Positions 26,985-36,183 of a stretch of 64,000 nt of DNA are shown piece by piece (positions within the stretch are counted from its first letter, which is position 1; each line of letters opens with the position of its first letter). This DNA is from JALYNX01 sp963749415 (GTDB lineage Bacteria; Actinomycetota; Acidimicrobiia; Spongiisociales; ZC4RG35), in assembly GCA_963749415.1 (NCBI GenBank), contig CAVVMG010000001.1, positions 496,001 through 560,000 on the forward strand, read 5' to 3'. The notes beneath the pieces are model-generated. The model was not told where the DNA came from. It made no database searches and saw nothing but the letters and a program-made list of their open reading frames with translations. A program made the position numbers and the translations under genes.

Positions 26985-27691
26985 TCCGACCCCCATGGCC
27001 CCTCCTGACGCAGCTTCTCCCAGTTGATTGTGACATCGGCTTCTCGCAGGTAGAGGGGCTGGATGTCGTCGGGGGCCGGGAAGTCCCCTCTCTCGAACCG
27101 GGCCCGGGCGGTCTCGGCGAGGGTTACCGCATACGGGTAGCGGGGACGGCCGATCTTGACCCGATGCAATCCCAAGAGCAGTCCCTCGGGTAGGGCCGCG
27201 GTGTCGCCTACCAAGAGGCTCTCGTCTGGCCTTGAGTCGAGCTGGGCCGCCAAAACGTCGGGCCTCATCAGCTCAGGGGCTCCTTCTTTCACGACCCCGC
27301 CTGGAACCGGGCGATAGCGGGCGACGGCCAACTCCCCCCGGCGCACGTCGATGACCGCCCAGATGAGGCGATGGCCGGTTCTCGCCTCGAGAGCGAGGGC
27401 GTCCAGCGAGATGGCAGGGATCACTGGGATCCCGAATGCTGCCGCCAGACCCTGAGCCGTGGCGAGACCAACCCGGATCCCGGTGTAGAGGCCCGGCCCG
27501 ACATCGACCACCACTGCATCGAGCGCGGACGGCGACCACCCGACCTGGTCGAAGCAGAAATCGATCGCAGGCACGAGGAATGTCGCATGGCCCACCCGGT
27601 CGATCCGGGAGGCGGCGGCCAGAGTCGAGGCATCCTCGACCAATGCAACCGACGAACCCGGAGTGGCAGTCTCGATGGCGAGAATCCTCAT
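26981..27691 (-). CDS. tsaB: t6A synthesis protein TsaB
   Basis: A non-catalytic TsaD partner, 236 residues from ATG 27691 (MRILAIETATPGSSVALVED). The N-terminal lobe has VVVDVGPGLYTGIRVGLATA, the TsaB counterpart of the TsaD nucleotide loop. The ATG overlaps the tsaE stop by four bases. A longer frame up to 27721 would extend into tsaE and is not needed. Confidence 0.95.
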   Translation of the reverse strand: MRILAIETATPGSSVALVEDASTLAAASRIDRVGHATFLVPAIDFCFDQVGWSPSALDAVVVDVGPGLYTGIRVGLATAQGLAAAFGIPVIPAISLDALALEARTGHRLIWAVIDVRRGELAVARYRPVPGGVVKEGAPELMRPDVLAAQLDSRPDESLLVGDTAALPEGLLLGLHRVKIGRPRYPYAVTLAETARARFERGDFPAPDDIQPLYLREADVTINWEKLRQEGPWGSE

Positions 27692-28140
27692 GTGACGGTT
27701 TCCAGGTCTCGCTCCTCCCACGACCCGCTGGGGACCAGGCGCAGCGTCCTCGACTCGTCGTCGCTCACCTCGAACTCGACCCGCAGATGGTCTTCGGGGA
27801 GGATCTGCTCCACGGCATCACCCCATTCGATGACGAGCACCCCATCCAAGCCGAGCTCGAAGACGTCGAGGTCGTCGAATTCGTGGATCGAGCCCAGACG
27901 GTAGACGTCGACATGTACCACCGGCATGAACCCTGTGGTGTAGCGACGGACCAGCACGAACGATGGGCTGACCACCTGCTCTTCGACGCCGAGGCCCTCG
28001 CAGAGCCCGGCGGTGAACAGTGTCTTGCCCGCACCCAGGCTCCCCGCGAGCTCCACAACATCCCCGGGTCGCACCGCGGCAGCCAGCCGACGTCCGGCAG
28101 CCCTCGTGTCGTCGGAGGTAGGACAGAAGACCTCGATCAC
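27688..28140 (-). CDS. tsaE: t6A synthesis ATPase TsaE
   Basis: A 150-residue P-loop ATPase that drives the TsaB-TsaD complex. GSLGAGKT at 33-40 is the Walker A motif, SPSFVLVRRY and HVDVYRL are TsaE signatures, and LVIEWGD contains the Walker-B-like residues. Its start overlaps the uracil-DNA glycosylase stop (ATGA). Confidence 0.96.
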   Translation of the reverse strand: MIEVFCPTSDDTRAAGRRLAAAVRPGDVVELAGSLGAGKTLFTAGLCEGLGVEEQVVSPSFVLVRRYTTGFMPVVHVDVYRLGSIHEFDDLDVFELGLDGVLVIEWGDAVEQILPEDHLRVEFEVSDDESRTLRLVPSGSWEERDLETVT

Positions 28141-28775
28141 CCGAAAAGCTCCATCTGCGAGGACTCGATGATCGACGTCTCCTCGGTTGGGACGGGCTCG
28201 GCGGGGTCCGGAGCGTCGAGGAGCTGACGGGCCAGTGTGAAGTCCTCACGCATCTGCGTGGTGACCCGATCCCCACCCCTGAGCGCAGCCGCCGGGTGGA
28301 ACGTGGGGATCAGGGTGGCGCCCAACCACCAGGCATGTGCCCGCCCCCGCAGACGGGTGATCCCGATCTCGGTGTTGAGCAGGAGCTTGGTTGCGAAGTT
28401 GCCCAGCGTCACGACGACTTCCGGCTCGATCAGCCGGATCTGCTCCCGGAGGTATCCCTTGCACGAGTCGATCTCGACCGGCAGGGGGTCACGATTGCCC
28501 GGGGGGCGGCACTTGAGGACGTTGGCGATGTACACCGAGCCCCGGTCGAGGCCGATGTCGGCGAGCAGGGAATCGAGCAGCTGCCCGGCGGCTCCGACAA
28601 AGGGCTCTCCCTGGAGGTCCTCGTTCTTGCCCGGGGCCTCACCAACCAACATCAGCCTGGCCTGTGGGTTGCCGACTCCGAACACGACATTGTTCCGAGT
28701 CTCGGACAGGCTGCAGTCGGTACACACCACAGCCCGGGCCTCAAGTGCTTCGAGCAGTGGGATCCGGTCGCTCAC
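28137..28775 (-). CDS. uracil-DNA glycosylase, family 4-like
   Basis: An iron-sulfur uracil-DNA glycosylase that removes uracil from DNA, 212 residues from GTG 28775. VGEAPGKNEDLQGEPFVG is the family 4 catalytic motif, TFHPAAAL is the second active-site block, and CTDC near the N-terminus with later cysteines fits the 4Fe-4S ligands. The open frame runs much further upstream but only as a shadow of the S58 peptidase gene. Its place between alr/S58 and tsaE is unusual. Confidence 0.9.
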   Translation of the reverse strand: MSDRIPLLEALEARAVVCTDCSLSETRNNVVFGVGNPQARLMLVGEAPGKNEDLQGEPFVGAAGQLLDSLLADIGLDRGSVYIANVLKCRPPGNRDPLPVEIDSCKGYLREQIRLIEPEVVVTLGNFATKLLLNTEIGITRLRGRAHAWWLGATLIPTFHPAAALRGGDRVTTQMREDFTLARQLLDAPDPAEPVPTEETSIIESSQMELFG

Positions 28776-28798
28776 CGTGCCCCATTGTGGCAAAGCGA

Positions 28799-29683
28799 TC
28801 AGCCGGCGGAGGCGAGAACCGCTCTCTCTACCGCGGCGGCGGTGGCGCCAAATGCGGCCTCGGCAAGCGCTTCGACGTCGCCCTCGAGCCCGCCACATGA
28901 CACGGCAAACACGATGTCGCCGTCGAATCGGGTGTGCACGGGGCGGATGCATGCGGCGAGCGCATCGTGAGATCTGACCGCCAACCGGCTCAGGGTGGAC
29001 CGTGTCATGGCAGCGTCGGTGGCCAGCACGACGAGCGTGGTGTTCGAGATCGCCTCGGGGAATGGAGCAGGCGGCCCTGGCTCGTGGGGGCCTCCGGTGA
29101 GAGGCTTCCCCTCGATGGTGAACACGTCGCCGACGGCATTCAGCACCACCAACGCCCCCACCATCGCCTCGCCTGCGGGTCGAGTCGACGATCCCAGGCC
29201 GCCTGGCCTCATGTGCTCGAAACCCCGCCATTTGGCGACCGTGGTGCCGGTGCCGGCTCCGATCAGGCCCGAGGTCACCGGTTGGCGGCTGGCCGCTCGA
29301 TAGGCGGCCTCGCCCTGATCCGGGCCTGGTCGCACACCCCCGCCTTCCGGGTGGAGATCGAAAACCACCGCAGCAGGGACGATGGGCACCCGCGCCACCG
29401 GGGTCCAGTGCCCTCTGCCATCGGCCTCGAGCCCGCGTACCACACCGTCCGCCGCCGCCAGCCCGAATGCGCTGCCCCCGGTGAGGAGGATCGCCTGGAT
29501 CTGCTCGACGCGCATCCCGTGCTCGAGCAGCGCGGTCTCCCGGGAGCCGGGCGCGGCGCCGCGGACTTCGGCCGAGGCGATGTTCGGCTCCGGGAAGACG
29601 ACGACGGTGCACCCGGTGCCTGCTTCGGGATCAGACCAGTGCCCAACTTCAACCCCGGGCACCGCGGTGATGGTGTCGTTCAT
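28799..29683 (-). CDS. P1/S58 family peptidase (DmpA-like)
   Basis: A 294-residue Ntn-type autoprocessing aminopeptidase-like protein. AVPGVEVGHWSDPEAGTGCT is the usual N-terminal block and LLTGGSAFGLAAADGV is conserved. NTTLVVLATDAAM sits around the site where family members cleave themselves (before a Ser/Thr) to expose the nucleophile. The ATG at 29683 overlaps the alr stop by four bases. It probably hydrolyses N-terminal residues of small peptides or amides; the native substrate is unknown. Confidence 0.88.
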   Translation of the reverse strand: MNDTITAVPGVEVGHWSDPEAGTGCTVVVFPEPNIASAEVRGAAPGSRETALLEHGMRVEQIQAILLTGGSAFGLAAADGVVRGLEADGRGHWTPVARVPIVPAAVVFDLHPEGGGVRPGPDQGEAAYRAASRQPVTSGLIGAGTGTTVAKWRGFEHMRPGGLGSSTRPAGEAMVGALVVLNAVGDVFTIEGKPLTGGPHEPGPPAPFPEAISNTTLVVLATDAAMTRSTLSRLAVRSHDALAACIRPVHTRFDGDIVFAVSCGGLEGDVEALAEAAFGATAAAVERAVLASAG

Positions 29684-30753
29684 GTGAGGTACCTCCGGGG
29701 GACCCGGGGGCCGATCCCACACACGACCTCGTAGGAGATGGTGTCGAGGGCGGCCGCCCAGTCATCGGCCGTGAACGAGGCCTCACCCTGGGCGCCGAGC
29801 ACGACCACCTCGTCGCCGGGCTCGACCTCCTCATCACCGACATCGATCACGATCTGGTCCATGGTCACCATCCCGGCAAGCGGGAAGAGGCTGCCGCCGA
29901 TGAGGGCGACACCCGACTTCGACAGGCGCCTGGAGAGCCCGTCGGCATAGCCGATCGGGGCCGTGGCCACCGTGGCTTCGGAATCCAGGGCGCGGATCCT
30001 CCCGTAGCTGGGGCGGCTTCCTGCCTCGAGTCGTCGGACATGGGTGACATGGGTGACGATCCGCATCGCGGGCCGCAGCTCGACCTTGTCCCGAGTTGCT
30101 TCGCAGGGATGCAGGCCGTACATCCCCAGACCCACCCTGCAGAAGCTGGCCCGTGACTCCGGGAAGAGCAGTGCTCCCGCCGTATTGGCGAGATGGGTGA
30201 AGCGTGGTTGATGGGGGGCGGCCGTGGCCTTGAACAAGTCGATCTGGCCGTTGGTGAAGTCGGAGTCCTCGTCCGCCACGGCGAAATGAGTCCACAAACC
30301 CTCGATCTCCAGTCCGGCGTCCCGGGCCTCCGCTACGAGATCGGGGACCATTTCCGGCTGCACGCCGACACGGTGCATGCCGGTGTCTACTTTGATATGT
30401 ACCGGCCTCGCGGGAGCTAGATCGGCCAGAGCCTGGATGCAGTCCGAGGAATATGCGGTTGGGGTCAGGGCCCAGCGCTCGATCTCGGACACCGAGCCCA
30501 TGTCTGGCTCGGAGAGCACGAGGATCGGAGCCTCGATTCCGGCCTCGCGCAGACGAATCCCTTCTTCGACGAGCGCAACCGCCAACCTCCCGGCACCGGC
30601 TTCCAGGGCAGCTTCAGCTACCGGCGCATCACCGTGCCCGTACCCGTCTGCCTTGACCACCGCGCACAGCTCCGTCGGAGCCGTCGCCGCGCGCATTTTG
30701 TTCACATTGTGCTTGATCGCGCCGAGGTCGATCTCGGCGTAGGTGGGTCTCAC
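29680..30753 (-). CDS. alr: alanine racemase
   Basis: A PLP enzyme giving D-alanine for peptidoglycan, 357 residues from GTG 30753 (VRPTYAEIDLGAIKHNV). Lys34 in VVKADGYGHG binds PLP. KVDTGMHRVG and the C-terminal PIGYADGLSR block (catalytic Tyr) are typical. The GTG overlaps the nnr stop as GTGA; a longer frame to 30897 is a shadow of nnr. Confidence 0.96.
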   Translation of the reverse strand: MRPTYAEIDLGAIKHNVNKMRAATAPTELCAVVKADGYGHGDAPVAEAALEAGAGRLAVALVEEGIRLREAGIEAPILVLSEPDMGSVSEIERWALTPTAYSSDCIQALADLAPARPVHIKVDTGMHRVGVQPEMVPDLVAEARDAGLEIEGLWTHFAVADEDSDFTNGQIDLFKATAAPHQPRFTHLANTAGALLFPESRASFCRVGLGMYGLHPCEATRDKVELRPAMRIVTHVTHVRRLEAGSRPSYGRIRALDSEATVATAPIGYADGLSRRLSKSGVALIGGSLFPLAGMVTMDQIVIDVGDEEVEPGDEVVVLGAQGEASFTADDWAAALDTISYEVVCGIGPRVPRRYLT

Positions 30754-32126
30754 GTGCCCACGAAGCCGTATCGCCCGACATGGGCGCTCAAGGCATCCGC
30801 GGTGACCGTTCCCTGTCGTGCGAGGTCGGCGCCGGCGACTCCGTGCCAGTAGGCAGCGGAGATCAAGGCGGTCCTCGGGTCGAGGCCTCGGGCCCACAGC
30901 GCCCCCACCATCCCCGAGAGCACATCTCCGCTTCCCATGGTGGCGAGCTCCGGCCCACCGCTCCGCACCAGGACCGGCAGCGTCCCATCACAGACGAGGG
31001 TGGGGTTTCCCTTGAGGAGGACCGTGACCCCCTTGCGCAACGCGAGCGCCCTCACTGCGTACTCCCCGCCCCCGACTCCGGCGACCCGCTTGAACTCACC
31101 GCTGTGCGGCGTGATCGCCACCTCGGCGCCGCCGTCGACCGCCGCATCCAGGAGGTCGGGAGTCAGGCCGCCGGCATCGAGCAGAACCCGCGATGCCTTC
31201 CTGATCAAGGGATGAGCCTGGCTGTGGTCGGCCTCATCCAAACCCGGACCGGCCACCACGACGTCGAATCGGTCGAGCCGATCCTCGACTGCGTCCAAGG
31301 GGCGGGTCACCAGCTCCGGCGCGATGCCGGCTATGACATCCGAGCTCGATGAGGCGACCACGACCGATCCCGCCCCGAAGCGGAGAGCACTGCGCCCGGC
31401 AAGCACGGCTGCTCCCACCATCCCCCGCGACCCGCCGACCACGAGTACCGAGCCGACCGCCCACTTGTGTCCTCGCCGTGGCCGTGGTGGGCGGGGGGCG
31501 TCGATCTCCTCGGCTACCCACATCGAGGGTTGGCCACCTTCGATCCCGATGTCGGCGACGATCACCTCCCCGCATTGCTCCGGTCCGTCCTCGCGGACGT
31601 GGCCGGTCTTGAGGTACTGGAAGGTCACTGTCTCTATTGCTTTGAATGCCTCGTCTTCGACCTGGCCGGTGTCCGGATCCAGCCCGGTCGGGAAGTCGAC
31701 GGCAATGATCGGGGCCGCGGTCTTCATCCAGGCGCCTAGCTCCCCTGGGATGCCTCGCCTGCCGCCGCCACCGAAGACGGCGTCGATCACGATGTCGGCC
31801 CCCGATGGCGCGCCCAGGTCCTCGACTCGCACCCCGGTGGACCGCGCCCGTTCGGCGGCCCGGCTCGCCGGGGCGGTCTTTGGCTCCTCCAGGGCGCGGA
31901 CTTCGACGTCGACCCCCCGCCGCCGCAAGTAGTGGGCGGCGACATAGCCGTCGCCCCCGTTGTTGCCCGGGCCGGCGAGAACCACCACCTTCTTCCCGTA
32001 TCCGGCTCCGCGCCGCACCGCGGCCAGTGCCACGGCGAGCCCTGCTCGATCCATGGCGGCGTCGACATCTCCAGCGTATGCAGCATCGACCCGCCGGTAC
32101 TCCTCGGCGGTGAGGACCGGCCTCAC
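30750..32126 (-). CDS. nnr: bifunctional NAD(P)H-hydrate epimerase/dehydratase
   Basis: A metabolite-repair enzyme of 458 residues joining two domains. The N-terminal epimerase (NnrE, about 1-205) has VLAGPGNNGGDGYVAA. The C-terminal ADP-dependent dehydratase (NnrD) has GHKWAVGSVLVVGGSRGM, TPHSGEF and GSGDVLSGMVGAL. Together they restore hydrated NADH/NADPH. The start overlaps the stop of the PglE-like aminotransferase (ATGA), whereas in many actinobacteria acpS lies here. Confidence 0.95.
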   Translation of the reverse strand: MRPVLTAEEYRRVDAAYAGDVDAAMDRAGLAVALAAVRRGAGYGKKVVVLAGPGNNGGDGYVAAHYLRRRGVDVEVRALEEPKTAPASRAAERARSTGVRVEDLGAPSGADIVIDAVFGGGGRRGIPGELGAWMKTAAPIIAVDFPTGLDPDTGQVEDEAFKAIETVTFQYLKTGHVREDGPEQCGEVIVADIGIEGGQPSMWVAEEIDAPRPPRPRRGHKWAVGSVLVVGGSRGMVGAAVLAGRSALRFGAGSVVVASSSSDVIAGIAPELVTRPLDAVEDRLDRFDVVVAGPGLDEADHSQAHPLIRKASRVLLDAGGLTPDLLDAAVDGGAEVAITPHSGEFKRVAGVGGGEYAVRALALRKGVTVLLKGNPTLVCDGTLPVLVRSGGPELATMGSGDVLSGMVGALWARGLDPRTALISAAYWHGVAGADLARQGTVTADALSAHVGRYGFVGT

Positions 32127-33238
32127 CCTGGAAACGTCTCCAGGACGGTCTCTATCACGCGATCGCGGTCAGACATAGCCAGATTCGACCCGCTGGGGAG
32201 GCAGAGCCCGTGCTCGAATAGTCGAGCCGACTTAGCCCCGCCATACATGTCGCAATCGGCATAGACCGGCTGGAGATGCATGGGCTTCCATACCGGGCGG
32301 GCCTCGATGTCGAGGGCTTCGAGACGGGTCCGCACCTCCTCACGATCGGTGCCGGCCGACTCGGGATCGATGGTGAGGCAGGTGAGCCAGAACGTCGAAC
32401 GACAGCTCTCTGCCTCCGGCATGAACTCCACACCCGGAAGCCCGCCGAGAGCACTGCGGTATGCGTCGTTGTGACCCCTGCGGATGTTCACCCGGCGCTC
32501 GAGATCGGCCAGCTGGGTGCGGCCGAGTGAGGCGAGCAGGTTGGAGAGCCGATAGTTGTAGCCCACGGTCGAGTGCTGGTAGTGGGGAGCCGGGTCCCGG
32601 GCCTGGGTCGCCAACCACCTCGCTTGTTGCGCCCAGTCCTCCCGGTCGGTGACCAGGGCACCGCCCCCACTGGTGGTGATGATCTTGTTCCCGTTGAAGG
32701 AAAGGGTCGCCATGACGCCGAAGTTGCCCGCGGGCCGGCCGCCATAGGTGGCTCCCAGGCCTTCGGCAGCATCCTCGATCAATGGGACCTCGTGCTCCGC
32801 GCACAGCTGCTCGATCCTGTCGTATTCCGCGCACTGCCCGTATATGTCCACCGGGACACAGGCGGCGAACCTGCCGCCCGCGGACAGTGCCTCGGCGAGG
32901 AGATCGGGATCCAGGTTCCACGTGGTGAGGTTGCTGTCGACAAAGACCGGTTCGGCGCCGGTGTACATCACGGCGTTTGCGGTCGCGGCGAAGGTGAGCG
33001 ACGAGACCAGGACCCGGTCGCCGGGACCGACTCCCAGAGCGAGCAGCGCCAGGTGGAGGGCGGCCGTTCCGCTGGAGAGGGCAACGGCATGTGCCCGATT
33101 GGTGACCGCAGCCAAATCAGCTTCGAAGGCGTCGACTTCGGGCCCGAGCGGGGCGATCCACCCGCTCTCAACGGCCCGTTGGATCGATTTCTGGTCCTCG
33201 GGCAGGATGTCTGGTGGTGACAGGTAGACCCTGGTCAT
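32123..33238 (-). CDS. pglE: PglE-like UDP-4-keto-6-deoxy-GlcNAc aminotransferase
   Basis: A DegT-family PLP aminotransferase of 371 residues from ATG 33238. The match to Campylobacter PglE, from memory, is close along its length: LSPPDI at the start, SGWIAPLGPEV, LSSGTAALHLALLALGV, FNGNKIITTSGGGAL (Lys185 is the PLP lysine), GYNYRLSNLLASLGR and LCLPSGSNL. PglE makes UDP-4-amino-4,6-dideoxy-GlcNAc from the product of PglF, and a PglF homologue is at 38817. Its stop overlaps the nnr start. It lies 13 bases downstream of a broken GT4 gene. Confidence 0.9.
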   Translation of the reverse strand: MTRVYLSPPDILPEDQKSIQRAVESGWIAPLGPEVDAFEADLAAVTNRAHAVALSSGTAALHLALLALGVGPGDRVLVSSLTFAATANAVMYTGAEPVFVDSNLTTWNLDPDLLAEALSAGGRFAACVPVDIYGQCAEYDRIEQLCAEHEVPLIEDAAEGLGATYGGRPAGNFGVMATLSFNGNKIITTSGGGALVTDREDWAQQARWLATQARDPAPHYQHSTVGYNYRLSNLLASLGRTQLADLERRVNIRRGHNDAYRSALGGLPGVEFMPEAESCRSTFWLTCLTIDPESAGTDREEVRTRLEALDIEARPVWKPMHLQPVYADCDMYGGAKSARLFEHGLCLPSGSNLAMSDRDRVIETVLETFPG

Positions 33239-33251
33239 TTCCCGAATGAGG

Positions 33252-34401
33252 CTAACCAGCGGCCGGTGCCACGGAAGCAGCCGTCCGCAGCAGGTCTTCG
33301 ACGAGGGAGGCAATCCGCTGCAGGTCGTGATGGGCCAGGACCCACTCCCGGGCATCGGTGTCCACCGCCTGGCCGGCGCCGAGGTGACGGGCCAGTGCGG
33401 CCGCAAGTGCCGGCACGTCACCCGCAGGTATCAGCTCGGCGTATCGACCGTCCTGCGCCGCCTCTCGCACCGGGGGAATGTCGAATGCCACCACCGGGAT
33501 CCCGATCGCCATCGCTTCGAGCACCGCAGTCCCCAATCCCTCCATCAGCGAGGAAAAGGCGAAGACATGACCGTGGCGCAGGTATTCGGCGACCCGCGTG
33601 CTGTGGCCGACCAGGGTCACCGAATCCGTGACATCGAAGCGCGTGATAGCCCCCTTCACCTCATCAGAGGCCTCACCGTCACGCCCGAGGATCACGAGTC
33701 CGGCATCAGGGACCTCGGCCCGTGCGCCGGCAAACGCCTCGACCAGCAACGCCTGGCCCTTTTGGGCTGCCAGGCGGCCAACGTTCACCACCAGAGGCCC
33801 CTCGGGCAGACCGAGCTCATCTCTCGACGCGGGGGGGCCCGGAGCCGGCACCGGCACCCCACGGGGGATCACGGTGACCCGCGTGGGATCGACGCCGAGG
33901 AGGGCGGAATTGGAGGCCTTGACCTCCTCGGTCAAGCGCCCGAAACCAGACGTTTTCCCTGCGTGCCGCCCAACCGGCGATCTTGCGGAGCAGCGCCGCC
34001 TTTCGGGTACCCGCCCCCGGCTGGTAGTTGCGAAGAAGTTCGATGTCGCCGGAGAGCACGAGATTGGAGACAACGGGGACCGATTGCCTCCGTGCGGCGA
34101 GCTGAGCGACGAGGTTGCCCAGGAACAGGCTGGACTGGATCACGTCCGGGGCCCATTCGGCGATCAACCTGCGCACGTGGCTGACGGCCCGGGGCCAGGT
34201 TCTCGAGCCGGAGCCCTCGGCGAGGCCGACCACGTCGATCGGGATCCCGCGTTCGGCGAGCGGGGCTCGGAGGTCTTGCCGGTCGTAGAGGAGCACCACC
34301 CGCTGCTCGAGATCGTCCGAGAATCGGGTGACCTCGCGCACCATCCCCTGCTCGGCGCCACCAGAGCCGGCGAGGCTGTCGATGACGTGCAGGACCCTCA
34401 T
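33252..34401 (-). pseudogene. GT4 glycosyltransferase, one frameshift
   Basis: The ATG at 34401 gives MRVLHVIDSLAGSGGAEQG, a classic GT4 N-terminus, and reads well to RRENVWFRAL near 33,940. The sequence then continues one frame over (TEEVKASNSALLGVDPTRV) with NVGRLAAQKGQALLVEAF and the FSSLMEGLGTAVLEAMAIG donor-site block, to the stop at 33252. One extra T in GCGCTTGACC on the minus strand (33931-33940) explains the change. Restored length is about 382 residues. An ATG at 34443 is also in frame. Sugar specificity is unknown. Confidence 0.8.
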
Positions 34402-34490
34402 GTCTTGCGGGGAATCACGGAGGACGGCGAGAGTAGTGAGCATGGCCCAAGGTACGGGTAGAGGCGAGGACCCGCTTACGATCGCGCCGG

Positions 34491-35381
34491 ATGACCGACG
34501 GGCTCAGCACCCTTCTCGACCTCACGAACCGGTCGGAGTTCATGGTCGGTGGGCTTGTGGGACTGATCGCCCTCCTGGTTATCGCATTCGTCACCCCGGA
34601 TCAGAAACAGCGGTTGGACTGGGGGGTGGTCTTCGCGGCAGCCTTCCTCCTCACCATCGGGCTCACCGTTGGGCGGCGTTTCGGTCTGGTCGTCGGAGTG
34701 AGCTCCTTGGCTCTTGGAGGGTGGCTGGCCCGCCCTCCGCACGACACCATGCGGGTGCTGTTCGGATGGGCCGTGCTGGTGGGGGGAGCGGTTCTGATCG
34801 CGTTGCGGGGAGGGTTGCCCGACATTGGTTGGGTAACCGTGCTCGCCCCCTTGCTGATCCTCGGCGGGGGCGCGGCCCTGGCCGCCTGGTCGGCCAAGCT
34901 CCCCCAAGGAGTCCTGGGACCGATGATCGCGATCTCGGCATTCGGGATCTGGGCCACGGTGCCGGACACCGAAGCGGCGAGGGCCCTGCTCGGAGTTTCG
35001 CTGCCGATGGCAGTGGGGACGGTGCGCCCGATCAGGGCCCCCCTCACCTCCGCAGGGGCCTTCCCGGTCGTGGCGCTCCTGGTCTGGGCCACCGCGGTCG
35101 GCGGTGAGGGTCGGCCGGCATCGATCGTCGGGGGGTGGGCCTGTCTCGGCGCCCTGGTGATCCTCCCGCTGTACAAGCGCTCGCTCCGGGGATGGGTCGA
35201 GGCCCGGCCCCTGCTGGTGGTGCTCTTCCACGCCGTGTTGGTCGGCGTGGCCTCGCGGATCATCGGGCTCTGGGAGTCCGTGGGTCTGGCGATGATCGCG
35301 GTTCTCGCGCTCGGCGTCGCCGCCTATCTCGGTGTCAGGCCGCTGAGCGGAGCACAGGCCGAGCCCGAGCCCGAGACCTGA
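34491..35381 (+). CDS. multi-pass membrane protein, function unknown
   Basis: A 296-residue protein made almost wholly of hydrophobic helices, about eight or nine, with short loops and an acidic Glu/Pro tail (AEPEPET). I recognise no family. It lies alone on the plus strand between two minus-strand glycan genes, divergent from the GT4 at 34401 and convergent with the deacetylase. The location suggests a role in cell-envelope glycan export or assembly, but no motif shows this. Confidence 0.7.
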   Translation: MTDGLSTLLDLTNRSEFMVGGLVGLIALLVIAFVTPDQKQRLDWGVVFAAAFLLTIGLTVGRRFGLVVGVSSLALGGWLARPPHDTMRVLFGWAVLVGGAVLIALRGGLPDIGWVTVLAPLLILGGGAALAAWSAKLPQGVLGPMIAISAFGIWATVPDTEAARALLGVSLPMAVGTVRPIRAPLTSAGAFPVVALLVWATAVGGEGRPASIVGGWACLGALVILPLYKRSLRGWVEARPLLVVLFHAVLVGVASRIIGLWESVGLAMIAVLALGVAAYLGVRPLSGAQAEPEPET

Positions 35382-35394
35382 TCTCCGAGCCGGC

Positions 35395-36183
35395 TCAGGG
35401 GCCCGTGTAGCGGTTCCGCCGGCGCCGCAACGCCTCCTCGAGGCGGAAGCCTCCCCGCAGCCTGCCCGCGAACCAGCGGAACCCGTCGGACAGCTGGATA
35501 GGGAAACGCCGCAAACGGTGCGGGTCGAACGGCTCACCATGGTTGGAGATCCCGGCGAGAGTCGCCGACTCGTAGCGGTCGGAAACTGTGGCATCGGCTG
35601 TGGCCGACCAAAAGCCCCAGGGGTAGGCGAAGTGCGCCGGAGTGATCCCAAGGCGATCCGCGATCAGCTGATCGCTCGTTCCCAGCTCCTCGTCGACAGC
35701 GTCCCGTGAAATCTGGCGGAGGTCCACATGACGGTGAGTGTGCGCCCCTACGGTCATCAACCCCGACTCTTTCATCACCTCCAGCTCATGCCAGGCGAGA
35801 GGTTCCGCTCCGGGCACCGGTCCCAGAGCCACGCCGGTTTCGATCGACTCCGTTGCCAAGTAGACGGTGAAAGGCAGGCCACGATCCCTGAGGACCGGAA
35901 ACGCGGTGCTGTACGTGTCGCGATACCCATCGTCGAAGGTGAGTGCCACCAGTTGCTCAGAGCCAGGCTCCGTCCAGCGGGACAACGCCTCGTCGAGGGT
36001 CACCACCGCGCGGTTCTCCACCAGCCAGTCGAGCTGCGCGGTGAAGTCTTCGACACGGACCTCCATCTGGCGACCCAGGTCTGCGCCGACCTGGTGATAG
36101 ATCAGGATCCTTGGCCCCGGGGGGGCAGGGAAGAAGCGGTCGATGAATGTCGAGGCAGCTTTGAGGGCAGTGCGGGCCAGCAC
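35395..36183 (-). CDS. polysaccharide deacetylase (NodB/CE4)
   Basis: A 262-residue CE4 deacetylase. VALTFDDGYRDTYSTAF carries the catalytic base and metal-binding Asp, GAHTHRHVDL the two His ligands, and HFAYPWGFWSA the third motif. The N-terminal ILIYHQVG is a common lead-in of exopolysaccharide deacetylases. There is no clear signal peptide, though a hydrophobic patch near the N-terminus could anchor it. It starts one base after the stop of the Wzz-like gene, so the two are co-transcribed. It probably removes acetyl groups from the polymer. Confidence 0.88.
   Translation of the reverse strand: MLARTALKAASTFIDRFFPAPPGPRILIYHQVGADLGRQMEVRVEDFTAQLDWLVENRAVVTLDEALSRWTEPGSEQLVALTFDDGYRDTYSTAFPVLRDRGLPFTVYLATESIETGVALGPVPGAEPLAWHELEVMKESGLMTVGAHTHRHVDLRQISRDAVDEELGTSDQLIADRLGITPAHFAYPWGFWSATADATVSDRYESATLAGISNHGEPFDPHRLRRFPIQLSDGFRWFAGRLRGGFRLEEALRRRRNRYTGP

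Noticed and set aside
34476..35651. A 391-residue minus-strand open frame very rich in Gly, Arg, Asp and His
   Set aside because: It is antisense to the membrane protein at 34491 and runs into the deacetylase; the composition is that of a shadow frame.
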